A stretch of DNA of 64,000 nucleotides from NCBI GenBank assembly GCA_036346355.1, contig CM070580.1, positions 19,521,374-19,585,373 of the forward strand, written 5' to 3'. Shown piece after piece: positions 33,892 to 46,113 of this stretch. Under the pieces are notes generated by a model that had not been told where the DNA came from, did not search any database, and saw only the letters and a program-made list of their open reading frames with translations. Position 1 is the first letter of the stretch. Every line of letters starts with the position of its first letter. Position numbers and translations under genes: made by a program. This stretch comes from Rhipidocladum racemiflorum. Its lineage: Eukaryota; Streptophyta; Magnoliopsida; Poales; Poaceae.

Positions 33892-35637
33892 AGGTTAGTT
33901 ACTGTGAGTAATATAGTAATGTATGAAATAAAGTAATAAATTAAAGTTTTTTGTTTGGTATCGCAATATGGTATTGCTAAAACGCAGTGGTGGCTTTGTT
34001 TTTTTTATCTTAGAATATATTTTTAGGGTAAGATGATATTTGTAGAATGTAGCAAGAATATGAGAGCGCTGTGGATCAGCAGCAGCCAACACTATGAACA
34101 TTATAGTAGTACTTTAGAGCATTTTCACTGTTCTCTCTAAGATTATATGCAAAGAATATTCCAAAAGGTTTTTTTAGAAAGAAATAAGGAAGCAGCATCA
34201 GTTGCAGGTACAACCTACTTAATTAATCTCACATAATTAACATGTATATAAAACATGGCTAGCAAGTAGGGCAACTAAAGCGTAAGCAGTATATAAAATA
34301 CTCGAACATTGTAAGAAGGGTGTAAAAATAGAAAATAAGCATCACCCCACCATGAAGACAACAGATGAGCATACAAGACAGATGTTTTAAGAGATAAAAT
34401 AAGCACCATGTCACCAGCAAGACAATAGATGATCATACAAGACAGTTTTTTAAGAGGTAAGAATAGCTGGAAACAGATTGGTAAAGGGGAAAATATGAAA
34501 CTGAATGGAGAAAGCCTTACGTATCTCCAATTTGCTGGAAGTTTAGAACTGTGCGGCGACCGCTCACGCACAGGAACAAAAATTTGGTAATAAAAGCTTT
34601 AGCAGTCACTGCACCGGCATCCTACAAAAGAGGATCTACGTTAGTGTAGGCAACACTATGCAATGATGATAATAAGAGGCAACGAACGCTAACCTCTAAA
34701 TAGAGTCTTGCAGTCTAGACGTAGGTGGATAATCCATTCGTGCTATAAAGCACCCTGATTTTAAAAGAATGGTCAGAATTCCTATGACTCAGAGAAAATG
34801 ATGCTCACATATTCCGCGCATGGCTAACTTTTTAGAACATTTATCTTATGGTAAAAAGGAAGTTATTTTTTTAGTAAAAACCGGGTGAGAACGAATTTAG
34901 TCTTTATTTTCAAGAAAATTGAGTGGCGAAAGTTTTTTTTTTTGGGTAAAAATGAGATCTAAAAACAGATTTTAATATAATTTTGTTTGATAAAGCGGTC
35001 CTTAGTGTGATTGGAGAAATTTTGGTTTTTCCAGAGATAGTGCATAGAAAAGGCAACAAGATTAAATAATTTGGTGTTCATTATCACCACAGCAGCCCCC
35101 TTTACAAACCTTAACATATTTTTTGCTTGTGCTGCTGGAAATAGTGGAAGAATTCTGAAGAAGAGAAAGAGCTGCAGCAAAGAAAAATAGGCATGAGATC
35201 ACAAGCTATTAAAGTGGATTTTGAGCTCTACATGAACTGTGTAGGAAAATAGCAATTTGCTATGCGAAGTTAGCTGGTAATAATTGGATGGCACTGATAA
35301 TGGCACCAACAAAAGAAAATGTGGAACATTTAGGAATAAACACCTCAATCAAAGTATAAACACCACTTTCGCTCAGAGACTATCCTGTGTGTGGAGCAAC
35401 AAGGGAAAATGTTACAACAAATTAACACGAACAGAGGCAAACCAACAGTGTAGAGATCAAGGAAAGTTACCAGCAATTAATAACATACCTCCAAGTTTAA
35501 ATTATTCTCAGCCAGATCAACAGTGTTTGTAGGATGTCACTTTCCCAAAAGAGGCATCATAGCATATATTTATGACAACATAGCATACTTTACATGTTTG
35601 TAAAGTTACCTATGCTGAAGGGCAAACTTGGTCTCAC

Positions 35638-35940
35638 TTGTAGCGTAATAAGCTGAGCAAGCGGCTTTGCATAAAACTGGGAATTGGAAAAGCCCAAGCA
35701 CCCGTATATATACTGGAGCATAAGTGTTTAAGAGCAAGTTAAAGCTCATCAATCGTGCTGGACAAACGCAAAACAAATTCACTTATGTTTGTTACAGGTA
35801 CATTTTTTTTACTTATTTGCAGTAAGCTTCAAAGCTTGCTGTTGAGTATCAAGCTGCTGTCTTTTGAGACCAGAGGCAGTTTTGAGCCACGATTTAACCA
35901 TTCTTCTTCTCTCCATCAAACTCCTTAGTAACTGAGTAGC
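35638..35940 (-). pseudogene. POLA: captured exons of DNA polymerase alpha catalytic subunit
   Basis: Two exons are readable on the minus strand. The first (35940 to about 35815) gives LLRSLMERRRMVKSWLKTAS, then GLKRQQLD and QQQALKLTAN. The second (35712-35638, bounded by an AG acceptor and a GTGAG donor) gives YGCLGFSNSQFYAKPLAQL then ITLQ. Together these are the conserved family-B polymerase region (KLTANSMYGCLGF in the complete enzyme) of plant polymerase alpha, which starts primers at the replication fork. Here only about 65 residues are present, the junction residues S-M are changed, and no neighbouring exon was found. It is a fragment, not a gene. Same-strand orientation and intact splice signals mean it could be spliced into a Helitron transcript. 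Confidence 0.88.
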
Positions 35941-36517
35941 TAGCCATGATTGCAAACACATATGTCAGCAAGTAGAACAAAAGCATGTCCAGATGCAAAA
36001 CTACATTACATAAATAATTGAAGTGTGAATAAAAGTTAGACATGACAAGGAGATAAGGTTAGCGTGGAACTGATATGCTCATGACGGTAATAGCACATGT
36101 GAGGTTAGTGTTTAGGCTGTCCACTCTAAATCCTTAAATGTGCACTTCTTTTTGTTTCCATAAAGAAACAAATATATTTCATGGCAAAACTAACAGATGA
36201 AGGGACTAAACTGGCTGGAGCACTCATACACATTATAATATGGGGTGTTGATCTTGTAAGCATTATACTGCAGGGAATCGTACAACACAATAGGAATAGC
36301 AAATTAAGCAATGAAATGCACAAGAGAGCATGAAAGCAAAATGGCTACATAAATATCACTTGCTGGTAAATATTGATGCGGTCTGAAATATCTATATGCT
36401 TTCGCCTGGCATGCAAAATCAAGAATTGCCAAATGACGTGCAGCTACCATTAAGTGTAAACATCTAAATCCCCCCCCCCACACACACAGAGAGAGAGAGA
36501 GAGCAGCAATGCCTTAC

Positions 36518-36589
36518 CTTGCACAGTAGCTGCTGGTGAAGGCTGCTCTTCAGCAGAAGATGAGATAAAATCACAGAAGTGAAGGATCT
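36518..36589 (-). pseudogene. exon-like fragment, source gene not recognised
   Basis: A stretch of 72 bases on the minus strand is bounded by TTGCAG and GTAAGG and is open in one frame (ILHFCDFISSSAEEQPSPAA then TVQ). Splice borders on both sides and the plausible protein suggest a captured exon. I do not recognise the protein. It may come from another gene than polymerase alpha. Confidence 0.55.
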
Positions 36590-37144
36590 CTGCAACAAAA
36601 ATATACAATACTTTAGTACTACGTCAGTCAAATTCTCCAGGTCTAAAAATCTATGTATTAGCTTTTGGATTATGCGACTGTTGCTGCCAACGGCCTCAGC
36701 ATATCATTCATACTCAAATAGGTAGAAAATCTATAAATTAGAGACTAAACAAGCAAAGATTTTAGAATTTAACAGAAGAGACATGACCTGCAAACAATGA
36801 TTTGGAAAGGCCAAACAAAAACATTGTACTCATCAGCATATTATTTATATTCAAAGAGGTGAAAAATCTACATATAGTGAACAACACACGTCAATATTTA
36901 GCAATCGCCGCCGTTTTTTCGCATGATTATGTAAAACTATCTGTGCAGGTTACTATCACAAACGCCTAAGGTATTCAGAAAGACAAAAAGGTGTAACCAT
37001 ATACCATGCTATATTCTAACAAAAGCTGAGCATGTATGTACATGATAAAGCAGGCAGAAAAACCTACTATGATATTTCAGAAAATGACACCATACAATTC
37101 CGCTACTGAGAAGCACAGACATTAATCAACTTGCCTTTCGTTAT

Positions 37145-37265
37145 GAGCAGGAAAGCAAGCTGACGGGATCTAAATGGAAGCCTGGCTTCTCCCCTAATGC
37201 TTTGAGCTCATGCTTGTATAGCCAAGTATCGCTCCCATCTTTCACAATTCTTGTAAGAGGAGATT
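37145..37265 (-). other. possible captured coding fragment
   Basis: One minus-strand frame is open for about 38 codons (TRIVKDGSDTWLYKHELKAL ... HLDPVSLLS) in otherwise AT-rich DNA. Its composition is like a real exon, but I found no clear splice borders and do not recognise the source. Confidence 0.35.
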
Positions 37266-40200
37266 TGGAATAGGAAAACAATCAGCCATAAATAGCACAT
37301 GGAGCCCATGATTGGATCAATTCGAAATCATAAAGCGCGCCGCACATCGCGCGCTTGAACGGGAAATGAAAAAACCTTTTTTCGGTGAACAATGAATTTC
37401 GGAGCGGTATTTTCGAATAAAAAAAAGTACGCTTCTGCGGAAAACGGCAGGGGGCAGAATTGGTCCAAGTATCCTTTGCTTAGGCTCCTGCCCAAATGAG
37501 TACGAGAAGATTGGAGGACTATGTAATCATGTACACATACATATAGAAAGCATAATCATAACATGGTCAATAACCAATCATAGCAAGGTCAATAACCTAA
37601 TAGTATGGTAACCTGTAACCGCCACACTTAAATGTCCACCTTTACCTCTACAAACTTTCTTAACTGATTTTACTTGTAAGCTCAGCCGTTTCTCCGGTTT
37701 CTATTTGCAGGAAAGCATCTATGAAACTTTAATAAGGCTAGAATACATATAATCAATGGGTTCTCCTCAAATCAAGTAATAAATCCATACGAAAAGGAAA
37801 AAATGCGTCAAACATAATTTAATCAACTTATAATGGCTAGGAAACTCAGTGTTTAAGCGGCAAGTTGCAGGTAACCATTGAAATTTGAAATGACTTAAAA
37901 GGATATTTCTTCCATGTGTCGCGACGATATGTTTGTACATCAAATTTCCTAATTATCTGCTAATTAAAGAGCTGACGGTTTTCATTTTAACACATTATGC
38001 TGAGAATGACAGGCTGACTACAACTCAACCACGAAGTAACTAATGTAAGAGTACAGTATACACTGAAGTAGACTGAGAAGTTGTTATGTTAACATGAGAA
38101 AAAAGCTTGAGATGTTAATAGTAATCATAGGGGAAAATTGCAAGAAAATAGGTAACATGTCAACTACATGAAGTAGGTATAGCATGTATAGCATGCAACT
38201 TAAGTCTACCAAGCGAATTCAACTGGGACAGGGGAAAATAGCATGTTTGTTTGTATGTAGATAGCTGTATGTCATAGACAACCACACAAAGTACAAATCT
38301 GGACAGGGTTATAGTAAATTACAGCTGTATCGTTAATGAGTTCGAGCTGGCCTTTATGAATCAAAGGTGGAAAATGGAAGAAAATAGGTAACATGTCAAT
38401 TAGATGAAGCAGGTATAGTAGGTATACTATGCATCTCAAGTTTATCAAGCGGATTCAGCTGGGACCGGAAAAACAATAGTATTTTTGCTTTATGTTATAG
38501 AGAACCACAGAAAGTACTAATCAGGACAGGGCTATAGTAAATTAGAATTGTATGGTAAATGAGTTTGAGTTGACCTTTATTCTTGTAATATATGCGACGG
38601 TTTGTCCTAAATACTGAATACTTTTCTGAACAAAACATGTAATCTGTTAAGTACTACAGTTATTTATGCCTAATTTACATGCTACCAATTTAAATGGAGT
38701 TACAACCTAAGATGCAGCTAAAGGTGAACGCACTTAATCTTTCTTGTTGTTAGCTATATGCTAACTTGATATGAGCACAGAACAACTTTAGTGGCGCCAC
38801 ATTTTACTTCCTAGAGCACCTCTACAGTGCTAGACCTGTATGAAACAAAACTTTGGTCATGTGTCTGCAAATGTCATACAAGAACTAATAATGCTTTAGC
38901 CTTCAGACTTTCAGAGGCACCAATATCGCTTATGAATTTTTCGTTATGCGCATTTCTTCAGAGCTCGAGATTACTAATCCATTCCTATGGATGATTGATT
39001 TCACAAGGACTTTAGGCAATTCAATGAATGCCTCTCATTGCAATAGAAATTGACATGACTGGAACTAAAAAAAGTGGTTAAGGAAATCTTTTAGATATTT
39101 CAAACTTTAGTTTGCATAAGGAAGTAATGGTTTCTGTGCTATCTACATGGGTTTTGAAGCATAAAAAAGAACATAATATTGATTAACATAAGTTTGCAGA
39201 TATGGATTTTTCTAAATCTCACATGGCTATTCACATGGTGTGGCTCTTTTTTTTTTGCAGAACTCATATGGAATAGGTAAAGCTATTATATAGAAGGCTT
39301 CGAGCTTCATGTAGCTTACAGTTAGTCGACGCTTAGGAGCCTTTGTCGTGAGCCTTTGGTAAGTATTTTCCTGTGTCCAAGTAAAAAAATACCATTTGAG
39401 CTGAACATTCTTTCTGAAGGAAATAAACTTTGAATCGATTCTTGAGTTGGTGTTATTACTATATATGGTACTAAAGCATTATCTGCTTCCCAATAATAAG
39501 AATAAGATGACGACCTAGAATAAAGGACCCGTGATGGAAATGAAAGAGGAGCACTTTTGAACATGAAAACAAAAGGCCGATATGTAGCTTCCATACAATA
39601 TACTATCCGAAGGCAAGCTACATACATACAAGGGAGTAGCGAGGCGAGGCAAGGGACTAATATAAGAACTATTTATATTACTTATCAATCTAAGCATGTC
39701 CTGCAAGCATTGCTGATCAGCTAGGTGCACTCATTTTTTAACAGCAATCGCAAATAGCAGTGTTACCAAATAACGCTCAATAATCCCAACATTCTAGGTT
39801 TTCTGTTGACAAAGTTTACATAGATATAGTGGCGCCTGATTTTCTTTCAAAGTTTAAACAATATGGCTAGTGTTTAGATGATATACCATATAAGGGTTAA
39901 ATAGCCCAATAAATGCAATGTTCTTCTCACAATGGGCGGAAAGGCTAAGGTTATACATAATTTGTATGAAGATGTCAATAAGCATACAACTTAAGTTAAA
40001 TTATGTGTCATTGTTTATCTTGTAAATTATAGTAACTTTCAAAAAATATGCCCTGAAGAGAATATAGAGGCTAGACCACAAAGTTAGTAGGGGTCTGGGG
40101 TACTTGTGCTAAAATATTGCAGCTTTTGCAATACGTGAACCAAGAAGAAATACAAAAGAGCATGAACCCTTGTAGATAATCTGTAAGAAATAAGATCTAA

Positions 40201-41006
40201 TAAGAGTTTGCAAAAGCCTTAAAAGCAGGCTGATGAGCTGACATTTCATACATGCAACATCCTATACAACACGCATAAAAGCTTAATTAAATTTAAAACG
40301 TAGTTATGCGAACATCTATAAATATTACAAAGAGGCATGAGTCAGAAAAGGAATACATTACTAAGAGACCAGATGCCTGACTTTAATCCATAGGAAATAT
40401 CTTGAAGCAGCTCTGGATACATGCAGCTTTGTGTTCCAACGATCTAAAGAAAGCATGTTCTGTTCAAACCATCTGAAGAAAGCATGTGTTGTTAGTATGC
40501 AGTAATAGTTTGAGCATAGGAAATAACTATGCCCTTTTCTTTTCCGCATTTCAGATGAATGTAAGTGGACACACGATTTGTGGTATAAGGGAAGAGCATA
40601 AATGGTGTCCATATGGTTAGTGCCACGGGCCAATCCAAAGTTTCTCAAGACAAAATAATGCAAGAAGTCAGCTAGCTATTCAGAAACGTAATTATAGAAA
40701 CCATTCGTAGAAACAAACAAAAATCTGCTATTCCCTCTTGTGGGAATTACTCACTAAATCGAATGCAGGCTGAACAGAATACGCACTCGACATCAAGCTG
40801 AGTAAGGGCAAAAAAGGACATTGAGATTTGAGAGAAAACAATACAACCGAAAATATCGGTGAAGTGGAAGATGTCGAGGCATCATGGGCACCTTCGGGAG
40901 TCTGACTATAGAACAGCCAAGAAAACACTTCAGTAAAAGGTAAAAGACTGCAGAGAGAGCCTGGAGTTATTCATCCACAATCTTCAAGAAGCAGTAAGCA
41001 ATTAAT

Positions 41007-41990
41007 CTAAAAGCTCAATGCAGTATAATGGAAATCGAAGACTATCAAGGTGGAGTTTTCAGGACTCAATGCCAACCAACGCACCTTTCTCTCGGCCTGT
41101 GCACAGGATGCATGCAGAGTGATAACAGTAAGAGATTTGTAATCCAATTGAAAGGTGGAGCTCAGCCTCCAGGCCAGGGACACGGATAGTCTAAGACTTA
41201 GGTCACCTAAAATCAATGGCAAGGCATTCCACCATAATAATAGTTGTTGGCGATTTCGAATCCACGCGAAGCAAACCCTAGATAGGTTTGAAGGAGGGGA
41301 TGGAGTTGAGGAAGAGGTCGATCCACTGGATCTGGATGTAGGAGGCCTTGCGGGAGTTGTGTGAGGGGAAGCGGTAAGGAGGAGAAGGGTGAGGGCGATC
41401 GAGCAGGGAGGAGAAGGGTGAGGGCGATCGAGTAGGGAGGAGCGGTGGAGGTGGTGGCGGCGCAAGCGAGCGAAGGCAAGCAGGAGGGAGGGAGTGTCAG
41501 GACTTGGCGGAACAGGGAGAAGGAGAGCGGCGCGTCGAGGCTGTGCGGGCGACGATTTCATGGCCGAAGATGGGTCTGGTCCAGGCATGCGTGGGTGTAC
41601 GCGCTGCTTCACCTCAGCCGACGACCCCCCCGGTGGTCGAGACGTCTCCTGCGGCACCGCAGGCTGCTGATGCAATCGTTCCCCACCATCACAGAGGTCG
41701 CGAGGTCAGTGTGTCTCCGCTCCCTCTCCTTCTCCGCCGGTCTCGCGCGATGAGGCGCGAGATTTGCTGCGGCGCGCTGAGGTTGGGAGGCCAAGCTAGG
41801 GGAATGGATGGGGAATTGGGGATTGACTGCAGTGGAGAAAGCTCGCGAAGTGGTGATAGTTGGCGCTAATTTCACGACGAGCAGGCAGACGGGCACCAAT
41901 CCAGGACGGCCGCATGGAGCGAAGCTTCTCGCCTCGGCCGTGCGAAGGAATACAAGAAACCGAGCCGGTCTCGAAACGAACGACACGCGG
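41007..41990 (-). other. GC-rich 5' part of the Helitron, possibly a captured promoter or first exon
   Basis: This patch differs sharply in base content from the AT-rich Helitron interior. Minus-strand frames (41007-41675 and 41609-41986) give Pro-, Ser- and Arg-rich proteins without known domains. GGGAGGAGAAGGGTGAGGGC is duplicated at about 41376 and 41406. It may be the 5' end of a host gene taken up with the other fragments. Confidence 0.4.
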
Positions 41991-42041
41991 ACACTCTGAG
42001 GACGCTCTAAACCTCCCGATCTTAATAAAGGTATAATTTGA

Positions 42042-42960
42042 CAATAGCGTTACAGTTGCTGTTTAACTCTAACACCTTTATGTTGGAGTTGACATAGTTA
42101 TCGTTCGTTCTATGACGGGCACAACAGGTTGTATTTGTTACAAGTTTTTTAGAAAACAATAATACTGTGTTACGTGCGGTATTTGTAGCGTATCTAGATA
42201 ATTATATTCAGGTAAAAGAAGATGCAAGACCCGATCTTATTGTCTCGATCAATGAGAAAATTCCTAATATTTTTCTTTTTATATTATTATGGGGGTTTCT
42301 AGCCTTTCAATTGGAGATGATGCATTTAGGATGTGTTTGGTTGATTGTACCAAGTGGTACATGTATGAGATGGTTCAAGAAAAATGTTATTAATATGTTT
42401 GGGTACTTGAATGGAACCATCCTATTTTGGGATTTTGAGTTTTGCATTTTTCAAAGAGAAAATGATTTTGCATTTTTTTTCCGGAGGAAAAATTGGTTTA
42501 GATGTATTTTTAAAATTCTTGGAGGCTCGAGAAATATTAGAGATCGCGTCGAAAAAAAAAACACATATTTCTGTTGACAAAAATATTTTTTTCGGAGAAA
42601 ATGGAGAGAGAACCTGGATGTAAAAACTAGGGGGCTGTTTCTTATATTTTTGGACCTAATCGCTATCTCGAAAAAGTAGAAATTGGCTCGTTCGCGATTT
42701 GTATTTAATGCGAGGTTTTTTCCGTAAAGTAACGAGCAAAGGATCCAAACGCGATTCGAAAAAGCTTTTCTTGCTCTCACAAAAAATCGTGAATGATCTT
42801 TTTGTAATTTTGCAAGGATCTATCCGTAATTTAAAGGAACGAAGAGTCTTTTTCACAAAAATAACGAGATGACATGTGGATATCTTGTGGAGCTCTTAAG
42901 CATCCCACATGTAATAAAGGTTTAATTCCTCTCCACAGTTAACTCGGAATAGCTTCCGTC
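42042..42960. repeat. Helitron-related repeat DNA upstream of MYB
   Basis: The part 42480-42890 resembles the interior of the 57627-59089 Helitron: CGGAGAAAA, then ACCTGGA(T/C)GTAA, then TTATATTTTTGGAC, then GTAAAGTAAC, then ACAAAAAATC, then GGATCTAT(C/G)CGTAATTT occur in the same order. No termini were found, so it is a fragment. Bases 42425-42465 (TTTTGAGTTTTGCATTTTTC) also recur inverted at about 44826-44860. Confidence 0.65.
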
Positions 42961-42982
42961 TCAGCCACGCCACACGCAGCTC

Positions 42983-42989
42983 TATATAA
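42983..42989 (+). promoter_or_regulatory. TATA box of MYB gene
   Basis: TATATAA in GCTCTATATAAAGCAAC lies 126 bp before the MYB ATG and about 25-60 bp after the end of the Helitron-like DNA. Confidence 0.75.
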
Positions 42990-43114
42990 AGCAACTAGGC
43001 AGCAGCGGCGCCCAATCACACCCACTCTCCCACAGCAACAGATCAACCCGATCCCGCAAGAAACGAAGCGAGACGCGACTACGCGACGAGACGAGCACGA
43101 GGCGAGGAGGAGCG

Positions 43115-43714
43115 ATGGCGTCGGCAGATGCGGCGGACAACGCCGGCGAGCAGCACGTCGTCAAGAAGTCGGTGTGGAGCAAGGAGGAGGACAGGGTGCT
43201 CCGGCAGCAGGTGCTGCTGTACGGCCCGCAGAACTGGCGCACCATCAGCCTCGCGCTTCCCGGGCGGAGCTCCAAGTCGTGCAGCCTCCGGTGGCGCCAG
43301 CACCTGGCCCCCGACGTGGAAGCCGTGAAGGCCTTAATCGCCGGCCGCACCGACAACGCCATCAAGAACCGCTGGAACTCCGTCCTCCGCGAGCACGAGC
43401 AGCAGTCGCCGACGCCGCCGTGCCTCCTGCTGTTTCCTCTGGCGAGCGGGGATGTCAAGTGGAACGGGAAAGGCGCCGCGCCGGGATGGCCCCAAGTGGC
43501 GTCTGGGGAGGACGTCGGCGGGGATGAGGGAGGTGTTGCGATGGAGTGCCTCGAGCTGATGCCTCTGGCCCCCGGGGATGTCAGGGACAATGCGAGCGCT
43601 GCGGCGTCGAAGGGTGTGGATTGCGGAGCCGGCGACCCTCTCACCGAGCCGAGGCTCGCGCCAGTGGCGGCGGCGGTGTCCGACGCAATGCCGCCGCAGG
43701 CTGTCCTGGTGTAG
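43115..43714 (+). CDS. MYB transcription factor with shortened R3 repeat
   Basis: A single exon of 199 residues. Residues about 18-68 form a full R2 repeat: VWSKEEDRVL, then GPQNWRTIS, then GRSSKSCSLRWRQHL, with its three regularly spaced Trp. Then comes DVEAVKALIAGRTDNAIKNR followed by WNSVL. This is only the last part of R3: the EED start, two Trp positions and helices 1 and 2 (about 30 residues) are absent, yet the frame is kept. The recognition helix (GRTDNAIKNRWNS) is retained. It most resembles the MYB44/MYB73-type R2R3 group. The C-terminal half is Ala/Pro/Gly-rich with no known domain; a ten-residue-spaced theme (LASGDVK, LAPGDVR) occurs twice. A TATA box stands in front. It is probably a nuclear DNA-binding protein with altered binding, or a recent duplicate losing function. 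Confidence 0.85.
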   Translation: MASADAADNAGEQHVVKKSVWSKEEDRVLRQQVLLYGPQNWRTISLALPGRSSKSCSLRWRQHLAPDVEAVKALIAGRTDNAIKNRWNSVLREHEQQSPTPPCLLLFPLASGDVKWNGKGAAPGWPQVASGEDVGGDEGGVAMECLELMPLAPGDVRDNASAAASKGVDCGAGDPLTEPRLAPVAAAVSDAMPPQAVLV

Positions 43715-43811
43715 ATTCTTGCCTCGCCATATGTTCTTTCTTCTACGTTGTAAATTTTAAGGAATTTCTTAGTGGAATCGAACTTGTAATTGAAGAGCTA
43801 TGGATGATGCG

Positions 43812-44070
43812 GTAATCAGGAATGTTTTGACGTTCTTGCAGTTTCTTGCTTGTTAGTAAAAATCAAGAAAGTTATGACCTTCTTGTAATTTCTTTTGTTG
43901 TAAGTAATCAGGAAAGTTATGACCTTTTCATAAATTTCTTGCTTGTTAGTTATCGGTAAAGTTCTGATCTTGTAATTTCCTTGCTTGTTAGTAATAAAGA
44001 AAGTTCTGATCTTGTGATCTCATTTTTTTGTTAGTAATCAAGAAAGTTTTAATCTTCTTGTAATGCCGAT
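43812..44070 (+). repeat. minisatellite of about 44-bp units behind MYB
   Basis: About six diverged units of the type GTAATCAGGAAAGTT, then ATGACCTTCTTGTAA, then TTTCTTGCTTGTTA follow in tandem. The array starts about 100 bp after the stop codon, so it may lie in the 3' UTR. Confidence 0.85.
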
Positions 44071-46108
44071 CTTCTTCTTTTTTTGTATTCAGTCATACGC
44101 TTGCATCAGGGAAATTGTACGTAAGTATGTAATTCGGACAGATATCATCAATGTTTGGTCCAAATTACCTTGCCAATTGAGATTGAAAACAAAACTTCAA
44201 TGAAGCGGCCTTGTTTGTGCTGAACTCTGACTCTTGATATGGATTGGAACACTAGCTATTTGTCCGGGCATGTCGCTAACAAGGGTTCAGTTGTTCGATC
44301 TACTTGGTTAGTGCTCGTTTTAGTTTGTACTGAACTCTGAAACGACACGTTTGGGAAATTGTTCAATGTGTTTCTGTTCATTCTTGTTCTCCAGATCTAC
44401 CGGTTGGCCCAGCAGCAATTAGGACTCTCCTGTTTAGTTACTCCTCTCTTTGAATTGAAAAACGATTCATCGAAACTACTCTGTAAATAATTTACTTTCC
44501 TTAGCATCTGGCCTTGCCAATTGCTTCCATGTAACATCTTGAAAGTTTAAAAATAGGAAAAACAAAAATTCAAAATTCAAAAATAAAAGTAAATAAAAAT
44601 TTCAATTGGAATCATGATTTTAATTTAAAATTTGTTATCTTTTCCTCACGTTCTTGAATTCTGATAAAGAACAACCGCAATATTGAAACTTTTTCTGAAG
44701 CAAACAAAATATTAAACTAAGTTTACAGATAATCTTAATCTTGAATTTCCATCTTTTCTGAATTTTCTTGAAATTCAAGATTTTGAGACAATCATGTGTG
44801 TGCGTGTGTGTGCGTGTGTGAAATTTTCTTCTCTCTGAAAAATGCAAAACTCAAAATCCCCAAAGAAATAAAATCTGGAAAAATTTATGTAAACCAAAAC
44901 TTTTCTCCAGATCATTTTAAATAAATATATATATAATAATAACAACAACAACAACAAATTTTTTGCATTTACTAAAAACCTTAGGTTATGCATTAATGAA
45001 GAATTAGTTACTTTAAACCTGAGCTGTCTGGACAATCGGTTAAATTTGCGTTACTTTCACCACTTACATGTGGGTCCCACCCCATTGATCTAGTGACCAT
45101 TTTCCTTAGTCACTGCCAGTAGACCCTCTTCTCCCTCGGTCCTACATGTCAAGCTTAGGGCCTCCTTCTTCCTCCCACATCGGCCAACTCGAGCTAGGGC
45201 AAACTCCACCGCCCTTCCTCTGCTATGCTCTCCCCTCTGGTCAAGACACGTCTAGGGCCAAGTACACGTGCCACCATGCATGCTCTTCCTCTCACCTCGC
45301 GCCGCCCTAACCGAATAGTCTTCACGCTAGTTGAATCCACCATCGTAGCTTACTTCCTACACTAACCGCCTTGCTTGCCTATGAAAAGGGTGCCCGAACC
45401 TACACTAATCTCGCCTGAAGCTTTCCCTAACCCCCTGTTGAGCTGATCTCAAGGATTCTACTCCGAATTTCCATTATCGAGCTACACAGTGAATTGGGAA
45501 AATTTCAAAATTGAGCCACTTCGGTAGACAATAATTCAATTCTTTGGGTCCGAATCATCCTAGTGGGATCTTAAACCGATTCCCTAAATCGATTTGGTCG
45601 ATTCTTCGCCATACTATCGCTGCCACGGGAGCTCGCCGTCGTCGCCACTTGGCTTTGCTGCGCCACCATCTCGGGCCACCTCAGCTCCAGTCGCTGCCTC
45701 CTACAGCTTCAGCAGGGTGCCGGGGATCTATTTCAGCCGTTGCTCATAGTTCTCGGTGCTTGCTCCGCCACCGGCCGTGCACGCCCGAGCCGCATGCCGC
45801 CCACTGCGCCGCCAGCTTGCCGTGATGCCTTCTTGTTCCTGTCGAGCATTCCTCTAGCCTTCTCTTACTGCCATGGACCTCAACAAGCCATGGCCGAGAC
45901 CTTCTCTGGCTTAGCTCGCCACCGGCAAGACTTCCTGGCGCCTTCCTCTGTTTTCCTCCACTGGTCAGTGGGGCCAATAAGTCAACTGTGGCTCTACCGC
46001 AAGGAGGAGCTCAGTGCTTTGTTCTTTATTTTGATTTCCTCCACTGATTTGTGGCCCTCCATTCTTCCCAAGGGATAGACAGAAGGTATTAATATTAGTT
46101 TCCTTGTT
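44071..46108. other. intergenic DNA without a recognisable gene
   Basis: 44530-45010 is AT-rich and contains an inverted match to 42425-42465. 45060-46080 is CT-rich, with text of the type ACATGTGGGTCCCACC that is common in grass retroelements. The open frames there (such as 45740-46078) have no known domain. There may be an old retroelement fragment, but no ends were found. Confidence 0.4.
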
Positions 46109-46113
46109 ACCAT

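Larger units (their letters stand above)
33861..42041 (-). mobile_element. probable Helitron carrying captured gene fragments
   Basis: Read on the minus strand, the 3' end is a perfect hairpin (ACGCGGCG, loop, CGCCGCGT; 33873-33891), then eight bases and CTAG followed by T in the flank (33861-33864, flank 33860). This is the standard Helitron 3' structure. The proposed 5' end is TCAAATTATACC at 42041, similar to the TCAAAATATTAA start of the second Helitron at 59089. However, the base before it is G rather than the expected A, so the right boundary is less sure. Inside are exons of DNA polymerase alpha and other exon-like pieces, all on the same strand as the Helitron. No Rep/helicase gene is seen, so it is non-autonomous. 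A hairpin region at about 37335-37490 resembles the end of the 57627 Helitron and may be a nested relic. Confidence 0.7.

Noticed and set aside
37335..37490. Third Helitron terminus with hairpin GCGCGC ... GCGCGC
   Set aside because: The expected CTAG and flanking T are missing, so only a decayed relic is supported. It is mentioned in the Helitron entry.
42982..43644. Minus-strand open frame of 220 codons opposite the MYB gene
   Set aside because: It is a shadow of the GC-rich MYB exon and covers its TATA region. It has no domain.
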